Source: an uncultured SAR116 cluster alpha proteobacterium
GTDB taxonomy: Bacteria; Pseudomonadota; Alphaproteobacteria; Puniceispirillales; Marisalimonadaceae
DNA length: 64,000 nucleotides
Direction of reading: 5' to 3'
Assembly (NCBI GenBank): GCA_902619615.1
Contig: CACNFD010000003.1
Location: forward strand, 62,001-126,000
The notes under the pieces are model-generated. The model did not search any database, had not been told where the DNA came from, and saw nothing but the letters and a program-made list of their open reading frames with translations. A program made the translations under genes and the position numbers. Positions 45,395-55,146 of this stretch are shown here, in pieces (positions within the stretch are counted from its first letter, which is position 1; every line of letters starts with the position of its first letter).

Positions 45395-46714
45395 ATGACG
45401 CTATCTACTTATAATTTTTTATGGGGAATATTAAAATTATTTTTACCAAGTTATTTAATAAGGCGTCAAAAAAAAGGTAAAGAAGATAAGTATAGACTTA
45501 ATGAAAGATATGGAATTTCAAAAAAAACGCGCCCAGATGGAACCATTGTTTGGTTACACGGAACAAGTGTGGGTGAATCCGTTGCAGCTTTAGCACTTGC
45601 TAATTCAATGAAAAAAAATGGTTTTGGCAAAAATAAAAAAGAGATTTTTTTGTTAACTACTAACACTACTTCCGCTGCCAAATTAATAAAATATAAAATA
45701 AAAAAAGGGTTACCTGCAATTCATCAATATCATCCTTATGATCATCCTAAATTTGTTTCAAAATTTTTAGATCAATGGAAACCCAATATGGCCGTTTTTA
45801 TGGAGTCTGATTTCTGGCCTAATCTAATATATTTAACGGCAAATTCTAAAATTCCAACTATTCTAGCATCCTCACAAATGTCTGACAAATCCGCTCGTTT
45901 TTGGACAGGATTAGGTTACTTTTTGGCAAAAAAAATTTTTAGTAAAGTTGATCATGTTTTAGCTGTTGACCCTAAGCAAGAGGCTTTATTTAAGAAATTA
46001 GGTGCTAAAAATGTTAAAAGTTTAACAAGTCTAAAATCAATAGCTGAAAAGCCACCTATAAATCAAAATTATGTATTACAACTTAAAAAGAATATACTTA
46101 GAAAAAAAGTATTAATAGCTGCCTCAACTCATCCAGGAGAAGAAGAGTTAATGATTAAATTAGCTGATCTTCTTAGAAAAAAATCTCATGATAATATTTT
46201 AATTATAATCGCACCTAGACATATTAATCGAAGCTTGGGAATTCAAAATAGAATAAAAGCTGCTGGTTTCGACATAAAATCAAGAAGCAAAGGTGAGTAT
46301 CCATCGAAAAATGATATATTTTACCTATCAGATACAATGGGGGAAATGGGATCACTAATGGAAATATCAGATTTAGTTTTTGTGGCTGGATCTATGGTGC
46401 CTGTTGGAGGCCATAGTCCATCTGAAGCATCTCAGTTTGGTAAGCCAGTTATAATGGGCCCACATTCTGAAAAATGTGATGCTCAGATTAAAGATCTTGT
46501 TTGGTCTGGAGGGGCTATACAAATAGAAAAAGGGCCCAAAATGAATGAAAATTTTATTAATAATATTGTTCAGTTGTTAGGTAATTCTGAACGCTTAGAG
46601 GATATGGGAAAAAATAGTTTAATTGCTTCGGGGTATGCCCAACAACGTGCAGATGAAGCAAGTGTAAATTTAATTGAACTATTAAAAACATACAGAAAAA
46701 TTAATGTTGTCTAA
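45395..46714 (+). CDS. waaA: 3-Deoxy-D-manno-octulosonic acid transferase
   Basis: A GT-B glycosyltransferase (439 residues from this start) that adds Kdo to lipid A precursor at the inner face of the inner membrane. The N-terminal anchor is followed by LHGTSVGESVAALAL, with catalytic Glu61, and MESDFWPNL. The C-terminal half has the donor-binding VAGSMVPVGGHSPSEASQFG (split as AGSMVPVGGHSPSEA). I chose the ATG at 45395, with GGA about 7 bases upstream, over a TTG 12 bases earlier. It overlaps lpxK by 11 bases. Confidence 0.94.
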   Translation: MTLSTYNFLWGILKLFLPSYLIRRQKKGKEDKYRLNERYGISKKTRPDGTIVWLHGTSVGESVAALALANSMKKNGFGKNKKEIFLLTTNTTSAAKLIKYKIKKGLPAIHQYHPYDHPKFVSKFLDQWKPNMAVFMESDFWPNLIYLTANSKIPTILASSQMSDKSARFWTGLGYFLAKKIFSKVDHVLAVDPKQEALFKKLGAKNVKSLTSLKSIAEKPPINQNYVLQLKKNILRKKVLIAASTHPGEEELMIKLADLLRKKSHDNILIIIAPRHINRSLGIQNRIKAAGFDIKSRSKGEYPSKNDIFYLSDTMGEMGSLMEISDLVFVAGSMVPVGGHSPSEASQFGKPVIMGPHSEKCDAQIKDLVWSGGAIQIEKGPKMNENFINNIVQLLGNSERLEDMGKNSLIASGYAQQRADEASVNLIELLKTYRKINVV

Positions 46715-47708
46715 AATGTTTAGAACACCTGAATTTTGGTATGAAAATAAAATTGTATCAAAAGTAAAAATTATAATTCTTTATCCGTTTTCTATTTTGT
46801 GGATTGTAATTTGTGAATTTAAAAGGTTCTTCTCAAAAACTTATAAATCTAAACTAAAGGTAATTTGCATAGGGAACCTTACTGTTGGAGGAACAGGTAA
46901 AACCCCATTTTCCATTTATACTTATAATCTTTTAAAAAATTTAGGTTATAATCCAGTTTTTTTGACAAGAGGTTATGGTGGTTTAAAAAAGGGACCACTA
47001 GAAGTCAATAATTCACACCATTTTCAAGATGTTGGAGATGAATCAATATTATTAAGCAAGGTTGGTACCACAATTGTTTCTAGAAACAGATCCTTAGGAG
47101 CTAAATTTATAGAAAAGCATAAGGATAAATTTAATGTAATTATAATGGACGATGGTTTACAAAATTATCAATTAAAGCAGGATATCAAATTTTTATTAAT
47201 TGATAAAAATTTGAAATTAGGGAATGGATACTGTTTACCAGCAGGACCATTAAGACAATCTATTAAAAATGGTCTAACTGATATTGATAGAATAGTTATA
47301 ACTGGTGAGAACAAAAAAAAAGAAACTGAGTTTATGAAAACGTTCAAGATTCCATTAATTTCATCAAAGACAAAAGTGACTAATCTGCCAAAGATAAAAA
47401 AAGAAAAACTTCTTGCCTTTTGTGGTTTAGCAAATCCAAGTAAATTTTATCAAACATTAAATGAAAATGGTTATATTATATCTATTACTAAGACTTTTCC
47501 AGATCATTATGCCTATAAAAGGCATGATATTGATCAACTAATTTCAAATGCAAAAAAAGAGAAATTAAAACTTATTACTACAGAAAAAGATTATGTTAAA
47601 ATTAGGGATAATACTAATAATATACATTTTTTGCCAATTAAAATTGAATTAAGCGGAAAAGATAAATTAAATTTTGAAACATTTCTTCAGGAAAAACTCA
47701 ATGCCTGA
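46704..47708 (+). CDS. lpxK: Tetraacyldisaccharide 4'-kinase
   Basis: A 334-residue membrane-associated kinase that phosphorylates the 4' position of the lipid A disaccharide. Walker A is GNLTVGGTGKTPF (58-70), preceded by an N-terminal membrane helix (about 22-38); DDGLQNYQL and PAGPLRQ are further family motifs. The ATG at 46704 overlaps waaA by 11 bases; an ATG at 46716 would lie just past the waaA stop and is an alternative. It overlaps the acyltransferase start by 8 bases. Confidence 0.94.
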   Translation: MLSKMFRTPEFWYENKIVSKVKIIILYPFSILWIVICEFKRFFSKTYKSKLKVICIGNLTVGGTGKTPFSIYTYNLLKNLGYNPVFLTRGYGGLKKGPLEVNNSHHFQDVGDESILLSKVGTTIVSRNRSLGAKFIEKHKDKFNVIIMDDGLQNYQLKQDIKFLLIDKNLKLGNGYCLPAGPLRQSIKNGLTDIDRIVITGENKKKETEFMKTFKIPLISSKTKVTNLPKIKKEKLLAFCGLANPSKFYQTLNENGYIISITKTFPDHYAYKRHDIDQLISNAKKEKLKLITTEKDYVKIRDNTNNIHFLPIKIELSGKDKLNFETFLQEKLNA

Positions 47709-48588
47709 TCCATTAAGTTTCATTATTAAAAAAAAAATTGATAGATATATACATGACCCAATAGTCGCAGCCATAGCTGTTCCATTTTTTGTACTTCTTA
47801 AGATTTTACCGTATAAGCTTTCATCTTACTTGTGTGGAATATTAATGTACTTAATTGCACCACTTACTTCTTATAATACTCGTGTAAAAAAACATTTAAA
47901 AATTGCGTTCCCACAAAAATCAAGGAAAGAGATCAATAAACTTACATCTCAACATTGGTTTATGTTTGGGCAAACAATAGGTGAAATGCCACATATCAAT
48001 AAATTGATTAAATTAGGTAATTTACAGACTGAAGGTTTAGAAAAAATAAAAAATGGTCCAGCTATACTTGTTGGCGCACATATGGGTAATTGGGAATTTC
48101 TTTTAAGGGTGGGTGACCTTGCAGGAAGACGAGCTGGTTATGTTTTTAGACCAATAAATAATTGGATCTTAAATAAAATACAAGCTTACAGAAATGAGGA
48201 TGCTAAAGCTGATTTTTATAGAAAAGGTCGTCTTGCAGCTATAGGAATGGCAGGAAAGCTTAAGAATGGTGAGGTTGTTGGATTAACAGGAGATCAACTA
48301 TTAAGAGAGGGTATTATGGTTCCTTTTTTTGGAATTAAAACCCCTACACCACAAGCAGCTGCAGTGATGGCTTTAAAATGGAATGTTCCGATTTACATGG
48401 TCAGAGTTGAACGTTTTAAAGGTATAAAATTTAAAATGACTGTTGAGGATAAAATAAAGTTTCCAAAAAATTTAGATAAAAACAAAGCAACATTTGAAAT
48501 TACTAGATTAATTTCTAAAAGAATAGAAGAGTGGATAACGGATAAACCTGAACAATGGCTATGGGCTCATAGACGTTGGGGTAAATAA
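47701..48588 (+). CDS. Lipid A acyltransferase, LpxL/HtrB family
   Basis: A 295-residue membrane-anchored acyltransferase. The active-site HX4D/E motif is HMGNWE (in VGAHMGNWEFLLR), and the second motif GDQLLREGIMVPFFG follows. The family adds secondary acyl chains to Kdo-lipid A. I chose the ATG at 47701, which overlaps the lpxK stop and has AGGA about 12 bases before it; an ATG at 47674 would add 9 residues. It ends the DUF374-waaA-lpxK-lpxL block. Confidence 0.9.
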   Translation: MPDPLSFIIKKKIDRYIHDPIVAAIAVPFFVLLKILPYKLSSYLCGILMYLIAPLTSYNTRVKKHLKIAFPQKSRKEINKLTSQHWFMFGQTIGEMPHINKLIKLGNLQTEGLEKIKNGPAILVGAHMGNWEFLLRVGDLAGRRAGYVFRPINNWILNKIQAYRNEDAKADFYRKGRLAAIGMAGKLKNGEVVGLTGDQLLREGIMVPFFGIKTPTPQAAAVMALKWNVPIYMVRVERFKGIKFKMTVEDKIKFPKNLDKNKATFEITRLISKRIEEWITDKPEQWLWAHRRWGK

Positions 48589-48600
48589 AATAACACTTAA

Positions 48601-48630
48601 TAGAAATTACGCGTGGTTTATCAATTTCTA
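48601..48630. terminator. Possible two-way terminator between lpxL-family gene and xseA
   Basis: TAGAAATT (48601-48608) and AATTTCTA (48623-48630) are perfect 8-base arms with a 14-base loop in the 144-base gap between convergent genes. The stem is mostly A-T and has no long T run, so the call is weak. Confidence 0.3.
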
Positions 48631-48732
48631 GATAAAAAATCTTAAAAAATATTTATAATTTCATAACATTTAAATCTTTTTAACTGATCATTGGATATAT
48701 CAACCAATTTTTAATTGTATTGAATTAATTTA

Positions 48733-50070
48733 CTAAGTATCTAATGTTCCAGATCGTGTTTCATCAGAGAATTTTATATTTACATTTGCATTTTTAGGAG
48801 CTTCACTACTTTGTTTAATTGGCTTACCTTTCATATCAATCACAAGCGCAAAGCCTCTTTCAAGAACTCTGTTAAAACTTGATGATTCAAGAAGTTGGTT
48901 TAGTGAGTTTAGTTTTATTACTTTACTATTTACTATATTTTCTAGATAATTTTTGAATTTTGTTTCTAAAAGCTTTTGTTTTGAAACTAAATTGGTAATC
49001 AAAACTTTTGGTGGCAATAACCTTTGTGCATGTTGAGTAATTTTATTTTTTTTCTCAACAAAAATTTCTTTAAATAAACTTTCAAAATCTTTGTATATAA
49101 AATCTAGTTTTTGAATTTTATTTTCAAAAATTTGATCAGGTTTACCTAATAATCTAATAAGACTATTGAGACGCTCTTTGTTATTATTCAACTTATTATT
49201 GAATGAGGATCTAAACCTTAAATTTAATTCGTCTACTCTAGCTATTAACTCATCTCTTACTGGAACTGCCTTTTCTGCAGCTGCTGTCGGTGTTGGTGCT
49301 CTTAGGTCAGAAACAAAGTCTATCAATGTTGTATCAGTTTCGTGACCTACAGCTGATATCACTGGTATAGAACTTTTAAATACTGATCTAACAACAATCT
49401 CTTCATTAAAAGACCATAAATCTTCTAAACTTCCACCACCTCTTGCTACTATAATTAGATCTGGTTTTTTAATATTTGTTTCATCAGTTAATTGATTAAA
49501 TTTGTCGATTGCATTTGAAATCTGCTGAGCAGACCCTTCACCTTGAACAGCAACTGGCCATAAATAAACATGAGATGGAAAACGATCAGACAACCTATGA
49601 AGGATATCTTTTATTACAGCACCTGATGGGCTAGTGATTACACCTATTTTTTCTGGGAGATATGGTATGGACTTTTTATTTTCTTGGTTAAACAAGCCCT
49701 CTTTGAGAAGTTTTTTTCTTCTATCTTCAAGCATTTTTAGAAGCGCACCCTCACCTGCCACTTCCATACTCTCTACAATAATTTGATATTTAGATTGACC
49801 TGCAAAAGTAGTTACTTTCCCAGTACAAATTACCTCCATACCCTCTTCTGGTTTTATTGATAGTCTTGGTAAGGTATATTTCCAAATGATTGCAGCAATT
49901 GTACCATCTGTATCTTTTAGAGTGAAATAAACATGTCCTGAACCAGGAAATGAAGGACGAGAAATTTCACCTTTAATACGAACGTAACTAAAATTTGTTT
50001 CGACTAACTTTTTAATTACATGCGAAAATTCACCTACAGAATATACAGGATTATTGGTATCAATATTCAT
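48733..50070 (-). CDS. xseA: Exodeoxyribonuclease VII large subunit
   Basis: A 445-residue subunit of the single-strand exonuclease ExoVII. The N-terminal OB fold, about residues 1-105, has GHVYFTLKD; the catalytic core has KIGVITSPSGAVIKDI, LIIVARGGGSLEDLWSFN and AVGHETDTTLIDFVSDLRAPTPTAAAE (split as AVGHETDTTLIDF and DLRAPTPTAAAE). A long coiled coil follows. The small subunit is not in the window. It is divergent from purD with 85 bases between starts. Confidence 0.95.
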   Translation of the reverse strand: MNIDTNNPVYSVGEFSHVIKKLVETNFSYVRIKGEISRPSFPGSGHVYFTLKDTDGTIAAIIWKYTLPRLSIKPEEGMEVICTGKVTTFAGQSKYQIIVESMEVAGEGALLKMLEDRRKKLLKEGLFNQENKKSIPYLPEKIGVITSPSGAVIKDILHRLSDRFPSHVYLWPVAVQGEGSAQQISNAIDKFNQLTDETNIKKPDLIIVARGGGSLEDLWSFNEEIVVRSVFKSSIPVISAVGHETDTTLIDFVSDLRAPTPTAAAEKAVPVRDELIARVDELNLRFRSSFNNKLNNNKERLNSLIRLLGKPDQIFENKIQKLDFIYKDFESLFKEIFVEKKNKITQHAQRLLPPKVLITNLVSKQKLLETKFKNYLENIVNSKVIKLNSLNQLLESSSFNRVLERGFALVIDMKGKPIKQSSEAPKNANVNIKFSDETRSGTLDT

Positions 50071-50155
50071 TAAATTGGATTAAAATTTGTATTTATCATG
50101 AATTTATAATATGGCATATTTCAGAAAATCTAAAGTCTTTTGGAGTAATTAATTT

Positions 50156-51418
50156 ATGAATATTTTAGTAATAGGTGGAGGCGGTAGAGAACATGCTATT
50201 GCTGCATCATTATCAAAGTCACCTTTAACAAAAAAACTAGTTGTTGCTCCTGGTAATCCTGGCATAGAGATGTTTGCACAATGTTACCCAATAGCTGCTG
50301 ACGATATTCCTGGGCAATGCAAACTAGCAAAAGATATTAGAGCAGATTTTGTTTTTATAGGCCCTGAAATACCATTAGTCCTTGGATTAAAAGATGAATT
50401 ATTAAAATTAGGAATTAGTGCATTTGGGCCTTCAAAAAAAGCAGCTCAATTAGAAGGTTCAAAAACTTTTTCTAGAGAATTTTGTAAAAGACACAACATT
50501 CCACAACCAGAATTTAAATATTGTACCGATATCAAGACCGCAAAGAAGCAAATTGAGCTTTTAAATGGCTATTGTGTTGTAAAGGCAGATGGGCTTGCTG
50601 CAGGTAAAGGAGTTGTAGTTTGTGATACAGTTAATCATGCTATTATTGAAGCAACAGAAATATTAGAAAATAATAAATTTGGTGAAGCAGGAAAGTCAAT
50701 TCTAATAGAAGAAAGAATAAATGGTATTGAAGCAAGTGTTTTTGCTGTTTCAGATGGTGATACTGCCGTCTTAATTGGAACAGCTCAAGATCATAAAAGA
50801 GCTTATGACAATGATCAAGGTCCAAATACTGGTGGTATGGGCGCTATTTCTCCTGCTCCTGCATTAAACCAGAGCTTAAATAGAGAAATTTTTAATGACA
50901 TTATCATGCCTACAGTTCATGGCATGAAATCAGAAGGAAATCCTTATGAGGGTATATTATATGCTGGTATTATGGTTACTGATAAAGGTCCTAAAGTCAT
51001 AGAATTTAATTGTAGATTTGGAGATCCTGAAACACAAGTTGTACTTCCACGTTTGAATACTGATTTAGTTAAAATCGTACAAAAAACAATCTCAAAAAAT
51101 CTTAAAAATATGGCTGTTAATTTTATCCCACAAAAAGCCATTACAGTTGTTATTGCAAGCAATGGATATCCTGGAGAGTTTGAAAAGGGAATTGTGTTAC
51201 CGTCACTTAATGAATTTAAAAATAAAACTGAAATATCTGTATTCCATTCAGGTACCAAAAAAGATGAAAATGAAAACCTTGTTTCAAATGGTGGAAGAGT
51301 TTTATCAATAACATCTATTGGGGATAACATTCAAGAATGTAGGCAAAAAGCTTATAATATTGTAGAGGCTATAAATTGGAAGCAAGGGTTTTATAGAAAA
51401 GATATTGGTAAACTCTAA
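50156..51418 (+). CDS. purD: Phosphoribosylamine-glycine ligase
   Basis: A 420-residue ATP-grasp ligase, step two of de novo purine synthesis, joining glycine to 5-phosphoribosylamine. GGGGREHAI (7-15) is the N-terminal signature, followed by KADGLAAGKGV, DHKRAYDNDQGPNTGGMG and EFNCRFGDPETQ, the ATP, substrate and metal sites. It faces tadA, the stops being 2 bases apart. Confidence 0.97.
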   Translation: MNILVIGGGGREHAIAASLSKSPLTKKLVVAPGNPGIEMFAQCYPIAADDIPGQCKLAKDIRADFVFIGPEIPLVLGLKDELLKLGISAFGPSKKAAQLEGSKTFSREFCKRHNIPQPEFKYCTDIKTAKKQIELLNGYCVVKADGLAAGKGVVVCDTVNHAIIEATEILENNKFGEAGKSILIEERINGIEASVFAVSDGDTAVLIGTAQDHKRAYDNDQGPNTGGMGAISPAPALNQSLNREIFNDIIMPTVHGMKSEGNPYEGILYAGIMVTDKGPKVIEFNCRFGDPETQVVLPRLNTDLVKIVQKTISKNLKNMAVNFIPQKAITVVIASNGYPGEFEKGIVLPSLNEFKNKTEISVFHSGTKKDENENLVSNGGRVLSITSIGDNIQECRQKAYNIVEAINWKQGFYRKDIGKL

Positions 51419-51420
51419 AG

Positions 51421-51873
51421 TTATCTTATTTCTTTAAAAAAATCTTTTAGTAATTTTTCAGACTTTTCAGCAGAAAATCCTGCGTAAACTTCTAATTTGG
51501 CTTTAGATCTGCAATTCGAAAATATTCTAACTCCATTATCTATGGCACCACCTTTTCTATCTTCTGCACCATAATATAAACGTCTTATTCTTGTTTGCTT
51601 AATCAAACTTGCACACATTATGCAAGGTTCTAACGTTACCCATATATCATAATTATTTAAATATCTATTTCCTGTAATTTTAAGAGCTTTTTCTATTACT
51701 AATTTTTCAGCGTGGCTTGTCGGATCGTTTCTAGTTTCTACTAAGTTATGTGCCTTTGCTATAACATTACCATTTTTATCTACTATAATTGCACCAACAG
51801 GAACTTCTTGTTTTTCTTTTGCTTTAATAGCTTCATTTATTGCTAATTCCATATAATCAATTTGATGATCCAA
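51421..51873 (-). CDS. tadA: tRNA-specific adenosine deaminase
   Basis: A 150-residue zinc deaminase that turns the wobble adenosine of tRNA-Arg(ACG) into inosine. The zinc site is His54-Ala-Glu56 and PCxxC with Cys84 and Cys87. It ends facing purD and is divergent from rluB with 61 bases between starts. Guanine or cytosine deaminases share the zinc motif, but length, the ARxxRxYYG-like RIRRLYYGAED and KGGAIDNGV support TadA. Confidence 0.93.
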   Translation of the reverse strand: MDHQIDYMELAINEAIKAKEKQEVPVGAIIVDKNGNVIAKAHNLVETRNDPTSHAEKLVIEKALKITGNRYLNNYDIWVTLEPCIMCASLIKQTRIRRLYYGAEDRKGGAIDNGVRIFSNCRSKAKLEVYAGFSAEKSEKLLKDFFKEIR

Positions 51874-51934
51874 ATTCTTTTCCTTTTTTGATAGTAATGT
51901 TACTAATAGTTATCAAAACCTATAATACAGAACT

Positions 51935-52756
51935 ATGAAAAATACATACAAAAAAATTAATCCAAAATCATCAGAGCACATAAAGTCTGAAATTAGATTA
52001 TCTAATGCAAAAGCCGATAGAATAGCAAAAGTCATTGCAAGATCAGGTTTATGTTCTAGAAGAGAAGCTGAACGTTTTATTATAAACGGTAAAGTAAAAG
52101 TTAATAATAAAATATTATTAGAATGCGGAGTAAATGTTACTTCAGAAGATCGGATTGAAGTAAATGATCAGCCTTTACCAACAAAGGTTGCAACTAAGTT
52201 GTGGATTTACAATAAACAAAGAGGATATTTAGTAACCAACAATGATCCAGAGGGTAGACCAACTATTTTTGATCAACTAAATAAAAAAATAGATTCAAGG
52301 TTTATTTCTGTTGGTCGTTTAGATATGGACTCAGAAGGTTTATTATTGCTAACTAATGATGGTGATTTAGCAAGAAAACTTGAACTACCCTCAACAGGAT
52401 GGTTACGTAAATATAGAGTAAGAGTGCATGGTTATGTAATAAAAAAAGATCTAGAATTGCTTAAAAATGGTGTCATAATAGATGGTATTAGATATGGTAA
52501 AATAGATGCTAAACTAGATAAACAACAAGGAAGCAATGCTTGGCTAACTTTAGGTATAAGAGAAGGAAAAAACAGAGAAGTTAGAATAGTTATGAAATAT
52601 CTTGGATATAATGTAAATCGTCTAATTAGAGTATCCTTTGGGCCATTTCAAATTAAAAATCTTGCTTCTGGAGAGTTGCAAGAAGTAAAAAACAAAATCC
52701 TTAATGATCAACTAGGGTTTTCAAAACCAGTTAATAAAAATAAAAAAAAGTTTTGA
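51935..52756 (+). CDS. rluB: 23S rRNA pseudouridine synthase, RluB type
   Basis: A 273-residue RsuA/RluB-family enzyme. An S4 RNA-binding domain lies about residues 28-72 (IAKVIARSGLCSRREAE). The catalytic aspartate is Asp130 in GRLDMDSEGLLLLTNDGDL (127-145), and REGKNREVRIVMKYLG follows. The short basic N-terminal extension and lysine-rich C-tail suit rRNA binding. RluB (U2605) and RluE or RsuA are close relatives; RluB is the usual assignment beside rsmD and tadA in this class. Confidence 0.9.
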   Translation: MKNTYKKINPKSSEHIKSEIRLSNAKADRIAKVIARSGLCSRREAERFIINGKVKVNNKILLECGVNVTSEDRIEVNDQPLPTKVATKLWIYNKQRGYLVTNNDPEGRPTIFDQLNKKIDSRFISVGRLDMDSEGLLLLTNDGDLARKLELPSTGWLRKYRVRVHGYVIKKDLELLKNGVIIDGIRYGKIDAKLDKQQGSNAWLTLGIREGKNREVRIVMKYLGYNVNRLIRVSFGPFQIKNLASGELQEVKNKILNDQLGFSKPVNKNKKKF

Positions 52757-52772
52757 AAATTAAAATTATATT

Positions 52773-53354
52773 ATGAGAATTATAGGTGGTAAATACAGAG
52801 GTTTAAAGCTTCTACCCCCAGAGAGTTCTAAAATTAGACCAACGTCTGATAGATTAAAAGAATCTCTTTTCTCAATTATTAATTCAAATAAATATAATAT
52901 AAGTATTGAAAATTCTAACGTTCTTGATATTTGTAGTGGAACTGGATCATTGGGGATTGAATCATTCTCCAGGGGTGCTATTTCAGTTTATTTTATAGAT
53001 AAAGACCATAGATCAATAAACTTAATTTATAAAAATATTTCAAAATTAAAAATTGACGATCAAATAGAAAATAATATTAAAATTATTAAAGATGAGGCAA
53101 CAAAAGCACTTAAAAATATCAATAAAATTTTTCAAATAGTCTTAATAGACCCACCATACAATACAAATATAACAGAGAGATGTTTATTTAAATTAAAAGA
53201 GTTAAATTTAATAAATCAGGAAAGTTATATCTTTGCTGAAAGCAGTAAAACAGAAAACTTCAATTATGATGGTTATCATATTTTGGATATAAAGATATAT
53301 GGAAATTCGAAGTTAACTATCTTAAAATTATCTAGCTTAAGTTCTATTGAATAG
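52773..53354 (+). CDS. rsmD: 16S rRNA (guanine-966-N2)-methyltransferase
   Basis: A 193-residue SAM methyltransferase. It starts with the typical MRIIGGKYRG, has RPTSDRLKESLF, the SAM loop LDICSGTGSLGIE (51-63) and the catalytic DPPY (126-129). It follows rluB by 16 bases and overlaps the end of mutL by 18 bases on the opposite strand, so its C-terminal residues share DNA with those of mutL. Confidence 0.95.
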   Translation: MRIIGGKYRGLKLLPPESSKIRPTSDRLKESLFSIINSNKYNISIENSNVLDICSGTGSLGIESFSRGAISVYFIDKDHRSINLIYKNISKLKIDDQIENNIKIIKDEATKALKNINKIFQIVLIDPPYNTNITERCLFKLKELNLINQESYIFAESSKTENFNYDGYHILDIKIYGNSKLTILKLSSLSSIE

Positions 53355-55133
53355 TTTTTCAATATCCTTAAGTGAAAGACTAATAGAGGTAGGCCTTCCA
53401 TGGTTACATTGTCCAGAATTTGGTGTTTTTTCCATTTCTCTTAGTAATTGATTCATTTCAGTTTCATTTAAATTACGTCCAGACCTGACAGATCTATGAC
53501 ATGCAATATTACCTAATATAAGATCAATTTTAGCAAGATAAGATGAGGGAAGACCAGATTCTGACAAATCATCTCCTAAGTCAATAATGATTTGTTTTAT
53601 GTCAGCATCTCCTAATAACGCAGGTATTTCTCTAACAACTATCATACCTTCTCCAAAAGGCTCTATAATAAAGCCTACATCTGCTAACAATTCAATATTT
53701 TCTCTAATAATTTCTAGTGGTACAGGTTGAAGATTAATAGTTTCAGGAAGTAATAAAATCTGTCTCTCAATTGACTTGTTTTTTCTTGCTAATTTCATTT
53801 TTTCTAATGTCAATCTCTCATGTGCAGCGTGTTGATCAATTATAACAATACCATTTGAATTTTGTGATATGATATAATTTTTATTAAATTGCGCTAGCGC
53901 AGCACCTAAGGGAAAGCTTTCATTTTTGATATGCTCGATTGAGTTGCTTTCAAAATTATCATCTTTGAAAGATTTTATTGAAGGTTTTACTTCAATATTA
54001 TTAAGAAATGGTTGTTGTATATCTTCATTACCTTCAAGCCTGTTGACTTTACTAGAGTTGACAAATTCATTTTTAGAAAATCTATCAAACGCTTTTTTAG
54101 AGATTTCACCAGTTGTTTGAAAAAAACTCGAGTTTAATTCTCTACTAATTGAACCAACTAATAAACTTCTTATTAATGCATTATCTTGAAAACGAACTTC
54201 TGTCTTTCCAGGATGAACGTTCACATCAATAAAATCTGCTGGTACATCGATGTATAAACAAAAAATTGGGAATCTTCCTTTTGGAAGGGTGTCTCTATAA
54301 GCTGACCTAATTGCACCAGAAAGATTTCTATCTTGAATGGGCCTTCCATTTATAAATAAATGTTGTTGATTATAGTTTGATTTATTTAATGTTGGAAGAC
54401 TAATGAAACCATATATTTTTGCAAAATTTGTGTCTGTTATTCGTTTTGAATTTTCAATTTTTATTGCTTCATCAGCAAAACTTGAACCCATTAAGTTTCT
54501 AATTCTATTTAAAAAAATTTCACTAGACTTGTTTTCAGGTTTTAAGTTTAGTAATTCTCGTTCATCCGCTTTAAAATTAAAACCAACAACTGGGTTTACC
54601 AAAGCCATCTTTTGAATAACTTGATGACAATAACTTTTTTCAACTTGTGAAGATTTTAAAAATTTTAATCTTGCAGGAGTTGCTAAGAATAAATTTTTGA
54701 TAGATAACTTTGTTCCAGTTTCTAGTGATGAAGGGTAAAGTTCATTGAAATTTCCTGCAATAACATCTAATGACCAAGCCTGATTTGAGTTAATAAATTT
54801 GGACTGCAGATTTAACTCACTTACTGCAGCAATTGATGGTAGTGCCTCTCCTCTAAAACCTAAATATTCTATTTTATTAAGAGTATTATCATGTAGTTTT
54901 GATGTTGCATGCCTTTCAAGAGCCAGAGGGATCTGGTCTTTGTGAATTCCTATACCATTATCAGATACTGAAATTAAATTTTTCCCTCCATTGTCTATGA
55001 TAATATCTATTTGGGTTGCATTAGCATCTAAAGAATTTTCAATTAATTCTTTTAATGCAGATGACGGTCTTTCGACAACTTCACCAGCTGCTATTTGATT
55101 AATAAGATTTTGTGGAAGCCTTCTTATTTCCAT
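53337..55133 (-). CDS. mutL: DNA mismatch repair protein MutL, endonuclease type
   Basis: A 598-residue mismatch repair protein. The GHKL ATPase part has Glu32-Asn33 in LIENSLDA, DNGIGI (58-63) and FRGEALPSIAAVSE. The C-terminal domain holds the endonuclease motif DQHAAHERLTLE (433-444) and CNHGRP with Cys576, close to the ACR and CPHGRP motifs of nicking MutLs, so strand nicking without MutH is expected. A long flexible linker lies about residues 330-400. It overlaps rsmD by 18 bases and follows the bamF-type gene by 13. Confidence 0.95.
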   Translation of the reverse strand: MEIRRLPQNLINQIAAGEVVERPSSALKELIENSLDANATQIDIIIDNGGKNLISVSDNGIGIHKDQIPLALERHATSKLHDNTLNKIEYLGFRGEALPSIAAVSELNLQSKFINSNQAWSLDVIAGNFNELYPSSLETGTKLSIKNLFLATPARLKFLKSSQVEKSYCHQVIQKMALVNPVVGFNFKADERELLNLKPENKSSEIFLNRIRNLMGSSFADEAIKIENSKRITDTNFAKIYGFISLPTLNKSNYNQQHLFINGRPIQDRNLSGAIRSAYRDTLPKGRFPIFCLYIDVPADFIDVNVHPGKTEVRFQDNALIRSLLVGSISRELNSSFFQTTGEISKKAFDRFSKNEFVNSSKVNRLEGNEDIQQPFLNNIEVKPSIKSFKDDNFESNSIEHIKNESFPLGAALAQFNKNYIISQNSNGIVIIDQHAAHERLTLEKMKLARKNKSIERQILLLPETINLQPVPLEIIRENIELLADVGFIIEPFGEGMIVVREIPALLGDADIKQIIIDLGDDLSESGLPSSYLAKIDLILGNIACHRSVRSGRNLNETEMNQLLREMEKTPNSGQCNHGRPTSISLSLKDIEKLFNRT

Positions 55134-55146
55134 ATTTTTTACCTAA

